Positions 34,276-43,527 of a stretch of 43,527 nt of DNA are shown here, one piece after another. The translations under genes and the position numbers were made by a program. Under the pieces are notes generated by a model. It was not told the DNA's origin, searched no databases, and worked only from the letters and a program-made list of their open reading frames with translations. Origin of the DNA: Sporosarcina limicola (GTDB lineage Bacteria; Bacillota; Bacilli; Bacillales_A; Planococcaceae); assembly GCF_014873855.1 (NCBI RefSeq), contig NZ_JADBEL010000028.1, positions 1 through 43,527 of the forward strand. Direction: 5' to 3'. Position 1 is the first letter of the stretch. Every line of letters starts with the position of its first letter.

Positions 34276-35625
34276 TTGGAACACTTAGAAGAATTATGGA
34301 TTGAAGTATTATCAAAGGTTGAACAAAAAATTTCAAGACCTAGTTTTGAAACCTGGCTAAAGTCAACAAAATTGATTTCATACGGTGAAGAAAATGTTAC
34401 AATCGCCGCACCGAATTCATTCGCGAAAGACTGGCTTGAAAGCCATTATGTACATCTCATTACTGGTATTCTGTCTGAGCTCACCGGTGAAGACCGGATT
34501 ATTCATTTTATTGTTCCAAAAAATATGGAAGAAAATGATTTCATGTTACCTAAATCTACTATCAATCCGGTAGAAAAAGTAAAATCGGCGTCAACACCTG
34601 GCATGCTTAATTCAAAATATACATTCGACACATTCGTGATTGGTTCAGGAAACCGTTTCGCCCACGCAGCATCGCTTGCTGTCGCTGAAGCGCCTGCAAA
34701 AGCCTACAATCCATTGTTTATCTATGGAGGAGTTGGGCTTGGAAAGACCCACTTAATGCATGCAATTGGACATTATGTACTTGAACAGGACCCATCAGCG
34801 AAAGTCGTCTATCTTTCATCCGAAAAGTTTACGAATGAATTCATTAACTCAATCCGTGATAACAAAGCCGTCGAGTTTCGGGATCGATATCGTAACGTTG
34901 ATGTGCTTCTAATAGATGATATTCAATTCCTCGCTGGAAAAGAACAAACACAGGAAGAGTTTTTCCATACATTCAATACACTCCACGAGGAATCAAAACA
35001 AATCGTCATTTCAAGTGATCGCCCTCCAAAAGAAATCCCGACACTTGAAGATCGGCTTAGATCTCGTTTTGAATGGGGACTTATTACAGATATAGCACCT
35101 CCAGACTTAGAGACACGAATCGCCATATTGCGTAAAAAAGCGAAAGCGGATGGACTTATTGATATCCCTAACGAAGTGATGCTATACATTGCGAACCAAA
35201 TTGACTCGAATATTCGTGAACTCGAAGGCGCACTCATACGAGTAGTCGCTTATTCATCACTTGTCAATACAGATATTAATACTGATCTTGCTGCTGAAGC
35301 ACTTAAAGATATCATTCCTAACTCAAGACCGCGTACAGTAACAATTCTTGATATACAAAAAGCTGTGGGAGAACATTTCAATATTCGACTGGAAGATTTC
35401 ACTGCAAAAAAAAGAACAAGGGCAATAGCATTTCCTCGTCAAGTTGCTATGTACTTATCTAGAGAACTTACAGACTCCTCCTTACCTAAAATCGGATCAG
35501 AATTCGGTGGCCGAGATCACTCTACTGTCATACATGCGCACGAAAAGATTTCAAAAATGCTGAAAGATGAACAGGCACTTCAACAAGACGTCCAAGATAT
35601 AAAGAATGTACTTGGACGAGGCTGA
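34276..35625 (+). CDS. dnaA: Chromosomal replication initiator DnaA
   Basis: This 449-residue AAA+ initiator binds DnaA boxes and opens oriC. Domain I (about 1-85; [32 protein letters not shown]), a variable linker, the AAA+ core with Walker [14 protein letters not shown] and Walker [11 protein letters not shown], and domain IV with the DnaA signature [15 protein letters not shown] are all intact. The start is TTG 34276-34278 with AAAGGAGG seven bases upstream, giving the family N-terminus; an in-frame ATG at 34198 lies inside a DnaA-box region and is not the start. Boxes over its promoter indicate autoregulation. Confidence 0.98.
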   Translation: MEHLEELWIEVLSKVEQKISRPSFETWLKSTKLISYGEENVTIAAPNSFAKDWLESHYVHLITGILSELTGEDRIIHFIVPKNMEENDFMLPKSTINPVEKVKSASTPGMLNSKYTFDTFVIGSGNRFAHAASLAVAEAPAKAYNPLFIYGGVGLGKTHLMHAIGHYVLEQDPSAKVVYLSSEKFTNEFINSIRDNKAVEFRDRYRNVDVLLIDDIQFLAGKEQTQEEFFHTFNTLHEESKQIVISSDRPPKEIPTLEDRLRSRFEWGLITDIAPPDLETRIAILRKKAKADGLIDIPNEVMLYIANQIDSNIRELEGALIRVVAYSSLVNTDINTDLAAEALKDIIPNSRPRTVTILDIQKAVGEHFNIRLEDFTAKKRTRAIAFPRQVAMYLSRELTDSSLPKIGSEFGGRDHSTVIHAHEKISKMLKDEQALQQDVQDIKNVLGRG

Positions 35626-35627
35626 TC

Positions 35628-35733
35628 TGTGGATAACATGAAGTGAAAGATGCATACTCATAAACAGGTTATACACATGTGGAAAACGTTCTTACCGCTG
35701 ATAAATTTCGGGTTATCCACTTTTCCACAGGCC
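35628..35733. promoter_or_regulatory. oriC: oriC, downstream part (dnaA-dnaN DnaA boxes)
   Basis: Boxes: perfect TGTGGATAA (35628-35636, minus), TTATACACA (35669-35677), TGTGGAAAA (35678-35686, minus, one mismatch), TTATCCACT (35713-35721) and TTTTCCACA (35721-35729). The last two are tandem and lead through a GC-rich CAGGCC into the DnaA-trios, which is the unwinding-side layout of the B. subtilis origin. Confidence 0.93.
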
Positions 35734-35760
35734 CTACTACTATTACTACTACTTTTATTA
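35734..35760. promoter_or_regulatory. oriC: DnaA-trio element and AT-rich unwinding start
   Basis: Reading the plus strand in threes from 35734 gives CTA CTA CTA TTA CTA CTA CTT TTA TTA. Each is the complement of a 3'-[G/A]A[T/A]-5' trio, nine in a row. DnaA filaments bind these trios on the opened strand. AT-rich DNA follows to 35780. Confidence 0.9.
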
Positions 35761-35791
35761 ATAACTAATATTATATAAGCGAGGGTATGGA

Positions 35792-36928
35792 ATGAAATTT
35801 GAAATCATGAGGGACCGGTTGCTTGACGGATTGAGCGACGTAATGAAAGCAATTAGTCAAAAGGTAGCGATTCCGATTCTAACTGGAATCAAAATCGAAG
35901 TAAATGACACTGGAATAACTATGACAGGTAGTGATTCTGATATAACAATATGCACCTTCATTCCAGCTGAGGAAGATGGAGAACAAATTATTCGCATCGT
36001 AGAAAAAGGGAGTATCGTTTTACAAGCAAGGGTTTTTAGTGAAATTGTGAGAAAACTACCAACGAATGATGTGACAATAGAAGTTGCAAATGGATTACAA
36101 ACCAAAATTCAATCTGGAAAATCTGATTTTCATTTGATTGGACTAGATGCGGAAGATTATCCGGTATTACCCGTAGTGAAGGATGAATATAGTTTTTCAT
36201 TACCTTCTGATTTAATGAAATCAATCATTCGGGAAACTGTATTCGCTGTTTCTCAACAAGAAACGAGACCAGTTTTGACAGGCGTTCATTGGGAAGCCAA
36301 TGAACGCGGTCTTTCTTGTGTCGCAACGGATAGCCACAGATTGGCAAGAAGACTGACTATGCCCGAGGAAATGCCTGCGGTACCTTTTAGTGTTGTAATT
36401 CCAGGAAAAAGTTTACAAGAGTTAAATAAAATCTTACCGGAAAATACGGAACCTGTAGAAATTGTTATTGCCGATCAACAGGTGTTATTCAAAACACGGA
36501 ATGTCCTATTCTATTCACGATTACTGGAGGGCAATTATCCAGATACTTCTCGCCTGATACCGATTGAGTATAAAACGACAGTAATCGTAAATGGCCGTCT
36601 ACTCCTTCAAGCGATTGACAGGGCTTCCTTGCTTGCTCGCGAAGAACGGAATAATATTGTTCGGTTTTCCGCGGATGAAGGGAAAGTCATTGAAATTTCT
36701 TCTAATTCGCCGGAAGTCGGTAAAGTTGAAGAATTGGTCGAAGCAATTGGGGTAACAGGAGAAGATTTAAAACTTTCCTTTAGTGCAAAATATATGATGG
36801 ATGCGTTGAAAGCAATTGATGGACAAGATGTTTCAATCCAATTTGCCGGAGCGATGCGACCATTCATCTTAAAATCAGTTGAAGACGACTCGATATTGCA
36901 ACTAATTCTACCTGTACGGACATACTAA
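35792..36928 (+). CDS. dnaN: DNA polymerase III beta sliding clamp
   Basis: This 378-residue protein folds as three repeated clamp domains (about 1-120, 130-245 and 250-378) and dimerises into the ring that tethers replicative and repair polymerases. ATDSHRLARR and the C-terminal LILPVRTY are family hallmarks. GAGGGTATGG precedes the ATG. It lies directly after oriC with a good terminator downstream, which separates it from yaaA-recF. Nothing is unusual in length or sequence. Confidence 0.98.
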   Translation: MKFEIMRDRLLDGLSDVMKAISQKVAIPILTGIKIEVNDTGITMTGSDSDITICTFIPAEEDGEQIIRIVEKGSIVLQARVFSEIVRKLPTNDVTIEVANGLQTKIQSGKSDFHLIGLDAEDYPVLPVVKDEYSFSLPSDLMKSIIRETVFAVSQQETRPVLTGVHWEANERGLSCVATDSHRLARRLTMPEEMPAVPFSVVIPGKSLQELNKILPENTEPVEIVIADQQVLFKTRNVLFYSRLLEGNYPDTSRLIPIEYKTTVIVNGRLLLQAIDRASLLAREERNNIVRFSADEGKVIEISSNSPEVGKVEELVEAIGVTGEDLKLSFSAKYMMDALKAIDGQDVSIQFAGAMRPFILKSVEDDSILQLILPVRTY

Positions 36929-36934
36929 ACCTCG

Positions 36935-36966
36935 AAGGATAGTCACTTATTGGACTATCCTTTTTA
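36935..36966 (+). terminator. Intrinsic terminator after dnaN
   Basis: AAGGATAGTC (36935-36944) pairs perfectly with GACTATCCTT (36953-36962), and TTTTTA follows. It ends dnaN transcripts just past the stop. Confidence 0.9.
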
Positions 36967-37026
36967 CTTACGGTTGAAAGTTAGGTAAAATGAGAGGATA
37001 TACTAACTTGAAAAGGGTTGAGGCAG

Positions 37027-37266
37027 ATGGAAGAGCTTGAAATTAATACTGAATTCATAACACTTGGTCAAATTTTAAAAATGACGGATGCAATCAGTTC
37101 TGGCGGTATGGCCAAGTGGTTTCTTGAAGAACATGTAGTCTATGTCAACGATGAGGAGGAAAAACGCCGTGGGAAAAAACTCCGTGATGGAGATATCGTA
37201 AATATTCCGGGAGTCGGTAAATATAAAGTGAATGGCATTCCGAATGGACAAACGGATGTACATTGA
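37027..37266 (+). CDS. yaaA: S4-domain RNA-binding protein YaaA (RlbA)
   Basis: This 79-residue protein is a single S4-like domain ([51 protein letters not shown]). The family is linked to 50S ribosome biogenesis in Bacillus. ATG 37027-37029 has GGGTTGAGG upstream; an in-frame TTG three codons earlier is possible. It ends inside recF, with an 11-base overlap, so the two are translationally coupled. The dnaN-yaaA-recF order is conserved in Bacillales. Confidence 0.93.
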   Translation: MEELEINTEFITLGQILKMTDAISSGGMAKWFLEEHVVYVNDEEEKRRGKKLRDGDIVNIPGVGKYKVNGIPNGQTDVH

Positions 37267-38374
37267 ACGGCTTGTATTAACCGATTATCGGAATTATACA
37301 TCCCTTGATCTACCGTTTTCTCCACAAATAAATGTCCTGATTGGTGAGAATGCGCAGGGAAAGACAAATATTATGGAGGCGATTTATGTCCTCTCGATGG
37401 CAAAATCACACCGTACATCCAACGATCGCGAATTAATACGTTGGGACCAAGAATATGGTAAAATAGAAGGGGGCATTCAGCGTAAATATGGACGTCTTCC
37501 TCTAGAATTGATTATTTCTAAAAAAGGAAAGAAAGCCCGTGTCAATCATCTTGAACAGAAACGACTAAGTCTCTATATTGGTCAGTTAAATGTCGTCATG
37601 TTCGCTCCAGAGGATTTAAACCTTGTAAAAGGTAGTCCACAGGTACGCAGACGTTTTCTTGATATGGAAATCGGTCAAATTTCACCAGTCTATCTACATG
37701 ACCTCACAACATTTCAAAGGATTCTGAAACAGCGTAATGCTTTGTTGAAAAGTAATCGGGGTAAACTGGAACTCAATGATGTTATGTTTGATGTTTATAC
37801 AGAGCAGTATATTCAAGTAGCAGTACAAATTATTCGTAAACGATTTTATTTCATGGAACTTTTACAGAAATGGGCAGAACCAATTCACAAGGGAATTTCC
37901 CGCGGAATTGAATCACTTAAAGTATCTTACGGGACGCTAAAAGAGTTCGATTCGGGACAGACCGTGGAACAAATGGAGTCGATACTGGGTCAGCGCTTAC
38001 TTGAAGTGAAACGTCGCGAACTAGAACGCGGCATGACACTAGTTGGACCTCACAGAGACGACCTCCACTTTTTCGTGAACGGCTATGATATTCAGACTTA
38101 TGGTTCGCAAGGACAGCAGCGGACGACGGCGCTGTCCCTTAAACTTGCGGAAATTGAGCTTGTGAAACAAGAAGTCGGGGAGACACCTGTACTTCTTTTG
38201 GATGATGTCCTGTCTGAACTTGATGATTACAGACAATCTCATCTTCTGAATACGATTCAGGGACAAGTACAGACAATCATCACAACAACGAATATAACAG
38301 GGATTGATCATGAAACAGTCCGTCAAGCGAATGTATTCAAAGTCGTGGCAGGAGTAGTAGCTAGAAATGGGTAA
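37256..38374 (+). CDS. recF: DNA replication/repair protein RecF
   Basis: This 372-residue SMC-like ATPase works with RecO and RecR to load RecA at ssDNA gaps and stalled forks. Walker [18 protein letters not shown] (near residue 30), the ABC-type signature [18 protein letters not shown] and Walker [13 protein letters not shown] are intact. I chose ATG 37256-37258, giving the family start [14 protein letters not shown]; the ribosome-binding site is weak there (GGACAAACGG), consistent with coupling to yaaA. B. subtilis has remB (yaaB) between recF and gyrB; it is absent here. Confidence 0.97.
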   Translation: MYIERLVLTDYRNYTSLDLPFSPQINVLIGENAQGKTNIMEAIYVLSMAKSHRTSNDRELIRWDQEYGKIEGGIQRKYGRLPLELIISKKGKKARVNHLEQKRLSLYIGQLNVVMFAPEDLNLVKGSPQVRRRFLDMEIGQISPVYLHDLTTFQRILKQRNALLKSNRGKLELNDVMFDVYTEQYIQVAVQIIRKRFYFMELLQKWAEPIHKGISRGIESLKVSYGTLKEFDSGQTVEQMESILGQRLLEVKRRELERGMTLVGPHRDDLHFFVNGYDIQTYGSQGQQRTTALSLKLAEIELVKQEVGETPVLLLDDVLSELDDYRQSHLLNTIQGQVQTIITTTNITGIDHETVRQANVFKVVAGVVARNG

Positions 38375-38411
38375 TCATGATTGTGCCTATACTTTATTCT
38401 ATTTCTGCTAA

Positions 38412-40397
<1,986 letters not shown>

Positions 40398-40441
40398 TCT
40401 ACATTTTTATAGGATCGTTGAGTTGAAAGGAGTTTACCAAC

Positions 40442-42985
40442 ATGGCAGATATGCCGAATCGTGGTGTCCAGGGGATTAACATAAGTACGGAAATGAAGGC
40501 TTCATTCCTTGATTATGCAATGAGTGTCATCGTTTCACGTGCCCTTCCCGATGTTAGGGATGGTTTGAAACCGGTCCACCGTCGTATTCTGTACGCGATG
40601 CAGGATCTTGGCAACACCGCCGATAAACCACATAAGAAATCCGCACGTATTGTCGGGGACGTCATCGGGAAGTATCACCCGCATGGTGATAGTGCCGTAT
40701 ACGAAACGATGGTACGGATGGCACAAGACTTCAACTATCGCCATATGCTTGTAGATGGTCACGGGAATTTCGGTTCCGTCGATGGGGACGCTGCAGCTGC
40801 GATGCGTTATACGGAATCACGTATGTCGCGAATCGCAATGGAACTTTTACGTGATATCAATAAAGATACAATTGATTATAAAGATAACTACGACGGACAA
40901 GAAAGGGAGCCAGTTGTTCTTCCTAGCCGTTATCCGAACTTGCTTGTCAATGGTACAACTGGGATTGCGGTAGGAATGGCGACCAACATCCCTCCCCATC
41001 ATCTCGGAGAAACGATTGATGCTGTCTTGGCACTGGCCGACAATCCTGCCATTACGACAGAGGAACTGATGGAAATCATACCTGGTCCTGACTTTCCAAC
41101 CGGAGGTATAATCCTTGGTCGCAGTGGAATAAGAAGAGCCTATGAAACGGGTCGAGGGTCTGTTGTCATCCGTGGTAAAGTCGAAATAGAACAACAATCA
41201 AACGGCAAGGAAACAATTATTGTCAATGAATTGCCCTTCCAAGTGAACAAAGCACGCCTAATTGAAAAAATTGCTGAACTTGTTCGCGATAAGAAAATTG
41301 ACGGCATCACACATTTGGCAGACGAATCGGATCGAACAGGAATGCGAATTGTTATGGATGTGCGCCGCGACGCAAATGCCAATGTACTGTTGAACAACTT
41401 GTACAAGCAGACGGCATTACAATCAAGTTTTGGTGTCAACATGCTTGCACTTGTCGATGGCCAGCCGAAAATACTTGCACTAAAAGAAATTTTGTATCAC
41501 TATCTCGAACACCAAAAGGTTGTCATTCGTAGACGTACACAATTCGAATTGAGAAAAGCGGAAGATCGTGCCCATATTTTAGAAGGGCTTCGTATCGCGC
41601 TTGATCATATCGATAAAATTATTGCGCTTATTCGCGCATCGAAAACTACGGATGAAGCCAAAACAGGATTGATTGACCAATTCGAGTTATCTGACCGTCA
41701 GGCACAGGCTATTCTCGATATGCGTCTTCAACGTTTGACAGGACTTGAACGCGACAAAATAGAAGATGAATACAACCAGCTCCAATTACTTATCGCTGAA
41801 CTGCGTGCAATTCTTGCAGATGAAGAGAAGCTGATTGAAATTATCCGTGAAGAATTACTTGAAGTGAAAAACCGTTTTGCAGATAAACGAAGAACGGAAA
41901 TCACGACAGGTGGCGCAGAAATGATCGAGGACGAAGATCTCATACCAGTCGAGAACTCCGTATTGACACTTACACATAACGGTTACATCAAACGCCTACC
42001 TGCCAACACATACCGTAGCCAACGTCGTGGCGGACGTGGGATACAAGGGATGGGAACGAATGATGATGACTTTGTCGAGCATCTCCTGAACACATCAACA
42101 CATGATACGATTCTATTTTTCACGAGTAGGGGCCGTGTATTCCGTACGAAAGGCTATCAAGTACCTGAATTTAGCCGAACTGCGAAAGGACTGCCAATCA
42201 TCAACCTATTAGGTGTCGATAAAGATGAGAAAGTAACAGCTATGATTCCCGTTGAGGAATTTGAAGCTGATAAATACTTATTCTTTGCTACCCGTAATGG
42301 TGTCGTCAAACGCACACCAATTGCTGAATTCGCCAATATCCGATCAAATGGATTAATCGCACTTACACTACGGGGAGACGATGAACTCATCGGTGTGAAG
42401 ATGACAAATGGTGAGGAAAATATAGCTATTGGAACAAAGGATGGCATGCTAATTAAGTTCAATGAGACGGATATCCGTTCCATGGGTCGAATAGCTGGCG
42501 GCGTCCGTGGTATTCGTTTGCGAGAAGGTGATATTACAATTGGAATGGATACAGTCCAAGAAGGTGATGAAATCCTCGTTGTCACGGAAAAAGGTTTTGG
42601 AAAACGAACTCCTGAAGAGGAATATCGTATCCAATCACGCGGTGGTTACGGACTTAAAACATTGCATATAACAGAACGAAACGGTTTACTTGTAGCAATG
42701 AAAACAGTAGATGGCACGGAAGATCTTATGCTAATCACTATTAATGGCATTCTAATTCGCATGGACATACACGATATTTCCGTTATTGGCCGGAGTACAC
42801 AAGGCGTACGTTTAATACGTCTCGGAGAAGATGAACTTGTTGCGACAGTTGCTAAAGTTGAAAAAGATGGCGAAGAAGACGAATTAAACGATAGTACTAT
42901 TGAAGGAAGCGAAGATTCTTTCGAAAGTAATGAGGGGATAGTATCTTCATCTGAGACTATTGACGAAGAAGATTCCGAATCCTAA
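40442..42985 (+). CDS. gyrA: DNA gyrase subunit A
   Basis: This 847-residue subunit cuts and rejoins DNA. The catalytic Tyr123 lies in [11 protein letters not shown]. The breakage-reunion domain is followed by six beta-pinwheel blades, with the GyrA-box [10 protein letters not shown] near residue 523, and an acidic Ser/Glu-rich tail (about 815-847) such as modulates supercoiling in other species. Positions Ser84 and Glu88 in [10 protein letters not shown] are the quinolone-sensitive residues, so there is no target mutation. AAAGGAG precedes the ATG. A strong terminator and then the rRNA promoters follow. Confidence 0.98.
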   Translation: MADMPNRGVQGINISTEMKASFLDYAMSVIVSRALPDVRDGLKPVHRRILYAMQDLGNTADKPHKKSARIVGDVIGKYHPHGDSAVYETMVRMAQDFNYRHMLVDGHGNFGSVDGDAAAAMRYTESRMSRIAMELLRDINKDTIDYKDNYDGQEREPVVLPSRYPNLLVNGTTGIAVGMATNIPPHHLGETIDAVLALADNPAITTEELMEIIPGPDFPTGGIILGRSGIRRAYETGRGSVVIRGKVEIEQQSNGKETIIVNELPFQVNKARLIEKIAELVRDKKIDGITHLADESDRTGMRIVMDVRRDANANVLLNNLYKQTALQSSFGVNMLALVDGQPKILALKEILYHYLEHQKVVIRRRTQFELRKAEDRAHILEGLRIALDHIDKIIALIRASKTTDEAKTGLIDQFELSDRQAQAILDMRLQRLTGLERDKIEDEYNQLQLLIAELRAILADEEKLIEIIREELLEVKNRFADKRRTEITTGGAEMIEDEDLIPVENSVLTLTHNGYIKRLPANTYRSQRRGGRGIQGMGTNDDDFVEHLLNTSTHDTILFFTSRGRVFRTKGYQVPEFSRTAKGLPIINLLGVDKDEKVTAMIPVEEFEADKYLFFATRNGVVKRTPIAEFANIRSNGLIALTLRGDDELIGVKMTNGEENIAIGTKDGMLIKFNETDIRSMGRIAGGVRGIRLREGDITIGMDTVQEGDEILVVTEKGFGKRTPEEEYRIQSRGGYGLKTLHITERNGLLVAMKTVDGTEDLMLITINGILIRMDIHDISVIGRSTQGVRLIRLGEDELVATVAKVEKDGEEDELNDSTIEGSEDSFESNEGIVSSSETIDEEDSES

Positions 42986-42990
42986 TAATG

Positions 42991-43040
42991 AAGAAGTTAT
43001 TGAAACGGTTGATTTTACCGTTTCGATAACTTCTTTTTTT
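42991..43040 (+). terminator. Strong intrinsic terminator after gyrA
   Basis: GAAGTTAT-GAAACGGT (42993-43009) pairs with ACCGTTTC-ATAACTTC (43017-43033) with one internal mismatch. Seven T follow. It isolates gyrBA from the rRNA operon. Confidence 0.92.
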
Positions 43041-43158
43041 GTATTATATATTGAAATGAGATGGGAGAAAGTTAACCTATTTATCATCTCCCTTCATTAA
43101 AGAGAAGTGAAATGTAATTCTACTTAGGGGAGTGAAAGAAACTTTTTTTGAAAAGGTA

Positions 43159-43187
43159 TTGCATTTTATTCAATGAGCTGTTATATT
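43159..43187 (+). promoter_or_regulatory. rRNA operon promoter P1
   Basis: TTGCAT (43159-43164) and TATATT (43182-43187) are separated by 17 bases. The -35 is only 3/6. It is paired with P2 some 86 bases downstream, the tandem layout of B. subtilis rrnO, which also follows gyrA. Confidence 0.5.
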
Positions 43188-43244
43188 TAATAACGTTGCA
43201 CATCCGACAAACGAAAACAACGAAAAAGAAATTGAAAATAGTTG

Positions 43245-43273
43245 TTGACAAGAAGAGTGCAACTTGATATGAT
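43245..43273 (+). promoter_or_regulatory. rRNA operon promoter P2
   Basis: Perfect TTGACA (43245-43250), a 17-base spacer, and TATGAT (43268-43273, 5/6). An A-tract-rich segment (43210-43243) upstream looks like an UP element. Transcription would start near 43280. Confidence 0.88.
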
Positions 43274-43279
43274 ATAAGA

Positions 43280-43527
43280 GTTGCTGCTGAAACGATAGCA
43301 AACAACTAATAAGGAGTGTAACTTAATTCCTTTCAAATGAACCTTGAAAACTGAACAGCAAAACGTCAACGAAATACAGTTTGGGAAACCGGTTCTGCCG
43401 GTGGAACAAACACAATCGAATCTTCGGATTCAAAATTGACATTAACGAAAGATTGAAATATATCTTTCTTACTTAATGCCAGCAAAAAGAAATGAGCAAT
43501 CATTTTCTTCCACTGGCGGTCGAGACG
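43280..43527 (+). other. rRNA operon 5' leader (16S beyond window)
   Basis: The segment with CTTGAAAACTGAACAGC (from 43342) is the conserved Bacillales pre-rRNA leader, containing a boxA-like antitermination sequence. Hairpins follow: ACCGG/CCGGT (43388-43402), GAATC-TTCG-GATTC with a UUCG tetraloop (43418-43431), GAAAGAT/ATCTTTC (43447-43468) and GCCAG/CTGGC (about 43479-43518). I do not see the 16S start (AGAGTTTGAT), so the mature rRNA lies past the right edge. The 43041-43158 gap before the promoters holds no gene. Confidence 0.75.

Noticed and set aside
40680..40710. Possible quinolone-resistance changes in gyrA
   Set aside because: Ser84 and Glu88 are the usual susceptible residues.

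Overview
The window is the replication-origin region of a low-GC, spore-forming Bacillota chromosome. The gene order (rpmH-dnaA-dnaN-yaaA-recF-gyrB-gyrA-rrn on one side; rnpA-yidC-jag-mnmE-mnmG-rsmG-noc-parA-parB and then rpsF-ssb-rpsR, dnaB, purA and the wal operon on the other) is that of the Bacillales. Sporulation-linked genes (yyaC, soj/spo0J, spoIIIJ/jag), the protein sequences, and a gyrA followed directly by an rRNA promoter suggest a member of the Planococcaceae such as Sporosarcina or a relative. The genus is an inference.

Layout: 269-1033 pgeF, converging on selO (1121-2584); 2696-10403 rlmH, a small CxxH/CxxC protein, an HtrA-type protease and the walRKHIJ cell-wall stress operon; 10616-12088 a LysM-G5-M23 cell-wall endopeptidase; 12457-13743 purA; 13882-18623 replicative helicase, L9, c-di-AMP phosphodiesterase GdpP and a DUF2232 membrane protein; 18828-19988 rpsF-ssb-rpsR; 20135-24484 a DUF3267 membrane protein, ychF, a DUF951 protein, an MscS channel, yyaC and a DUF554 protein; 24530-27105 parB, parA and noc; 27272-33770 rsmG, mnmG, mnmE, jag, yidC, rnpA and rpmH; 33914-35760 a bipartite oriC flanking dnaA; 35792-42985 dnaN, yaaA, recF, gyrB and gyrA; 43159-43527 tandem rRNA promoters and the start of the rRNA leader (16S itself lies beyond the window). 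Almost every gene is transcribed away from oriC. The exceptions are pgeF, the DUF3267 gene and yyaC, which face the leftward fork.

Most of the window is conserved housekeeping. I found no phage, insertion sequence, CRISPR array or defence island, and no convincing new multigene system. The interesting signals are in the non-coding DNA: a seven-box DnaA cluster 30 kb from oriC, a second small cluster between mnmE and jag, an origin with nine consecutive DnaA-trios, two perfect parS sites (one abutting a 50-bp inverted repeat), a candidate Noc site by walR, a dnaB terminator whose arms look like a PurBox pair for purA, a structured rpsF leader that could mask its own ribosome-binding site, and a parB terminator that buries the next gene's ribosome-binding site. 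Together they describe coordinated control of replication initiation, origin segregation, septum placement and wall synthesis around one locus. Several CDS starts were moved inward from the longest reading frame, on the basis of ribosome-binding sites and family N-termini; these are noted in the entries.
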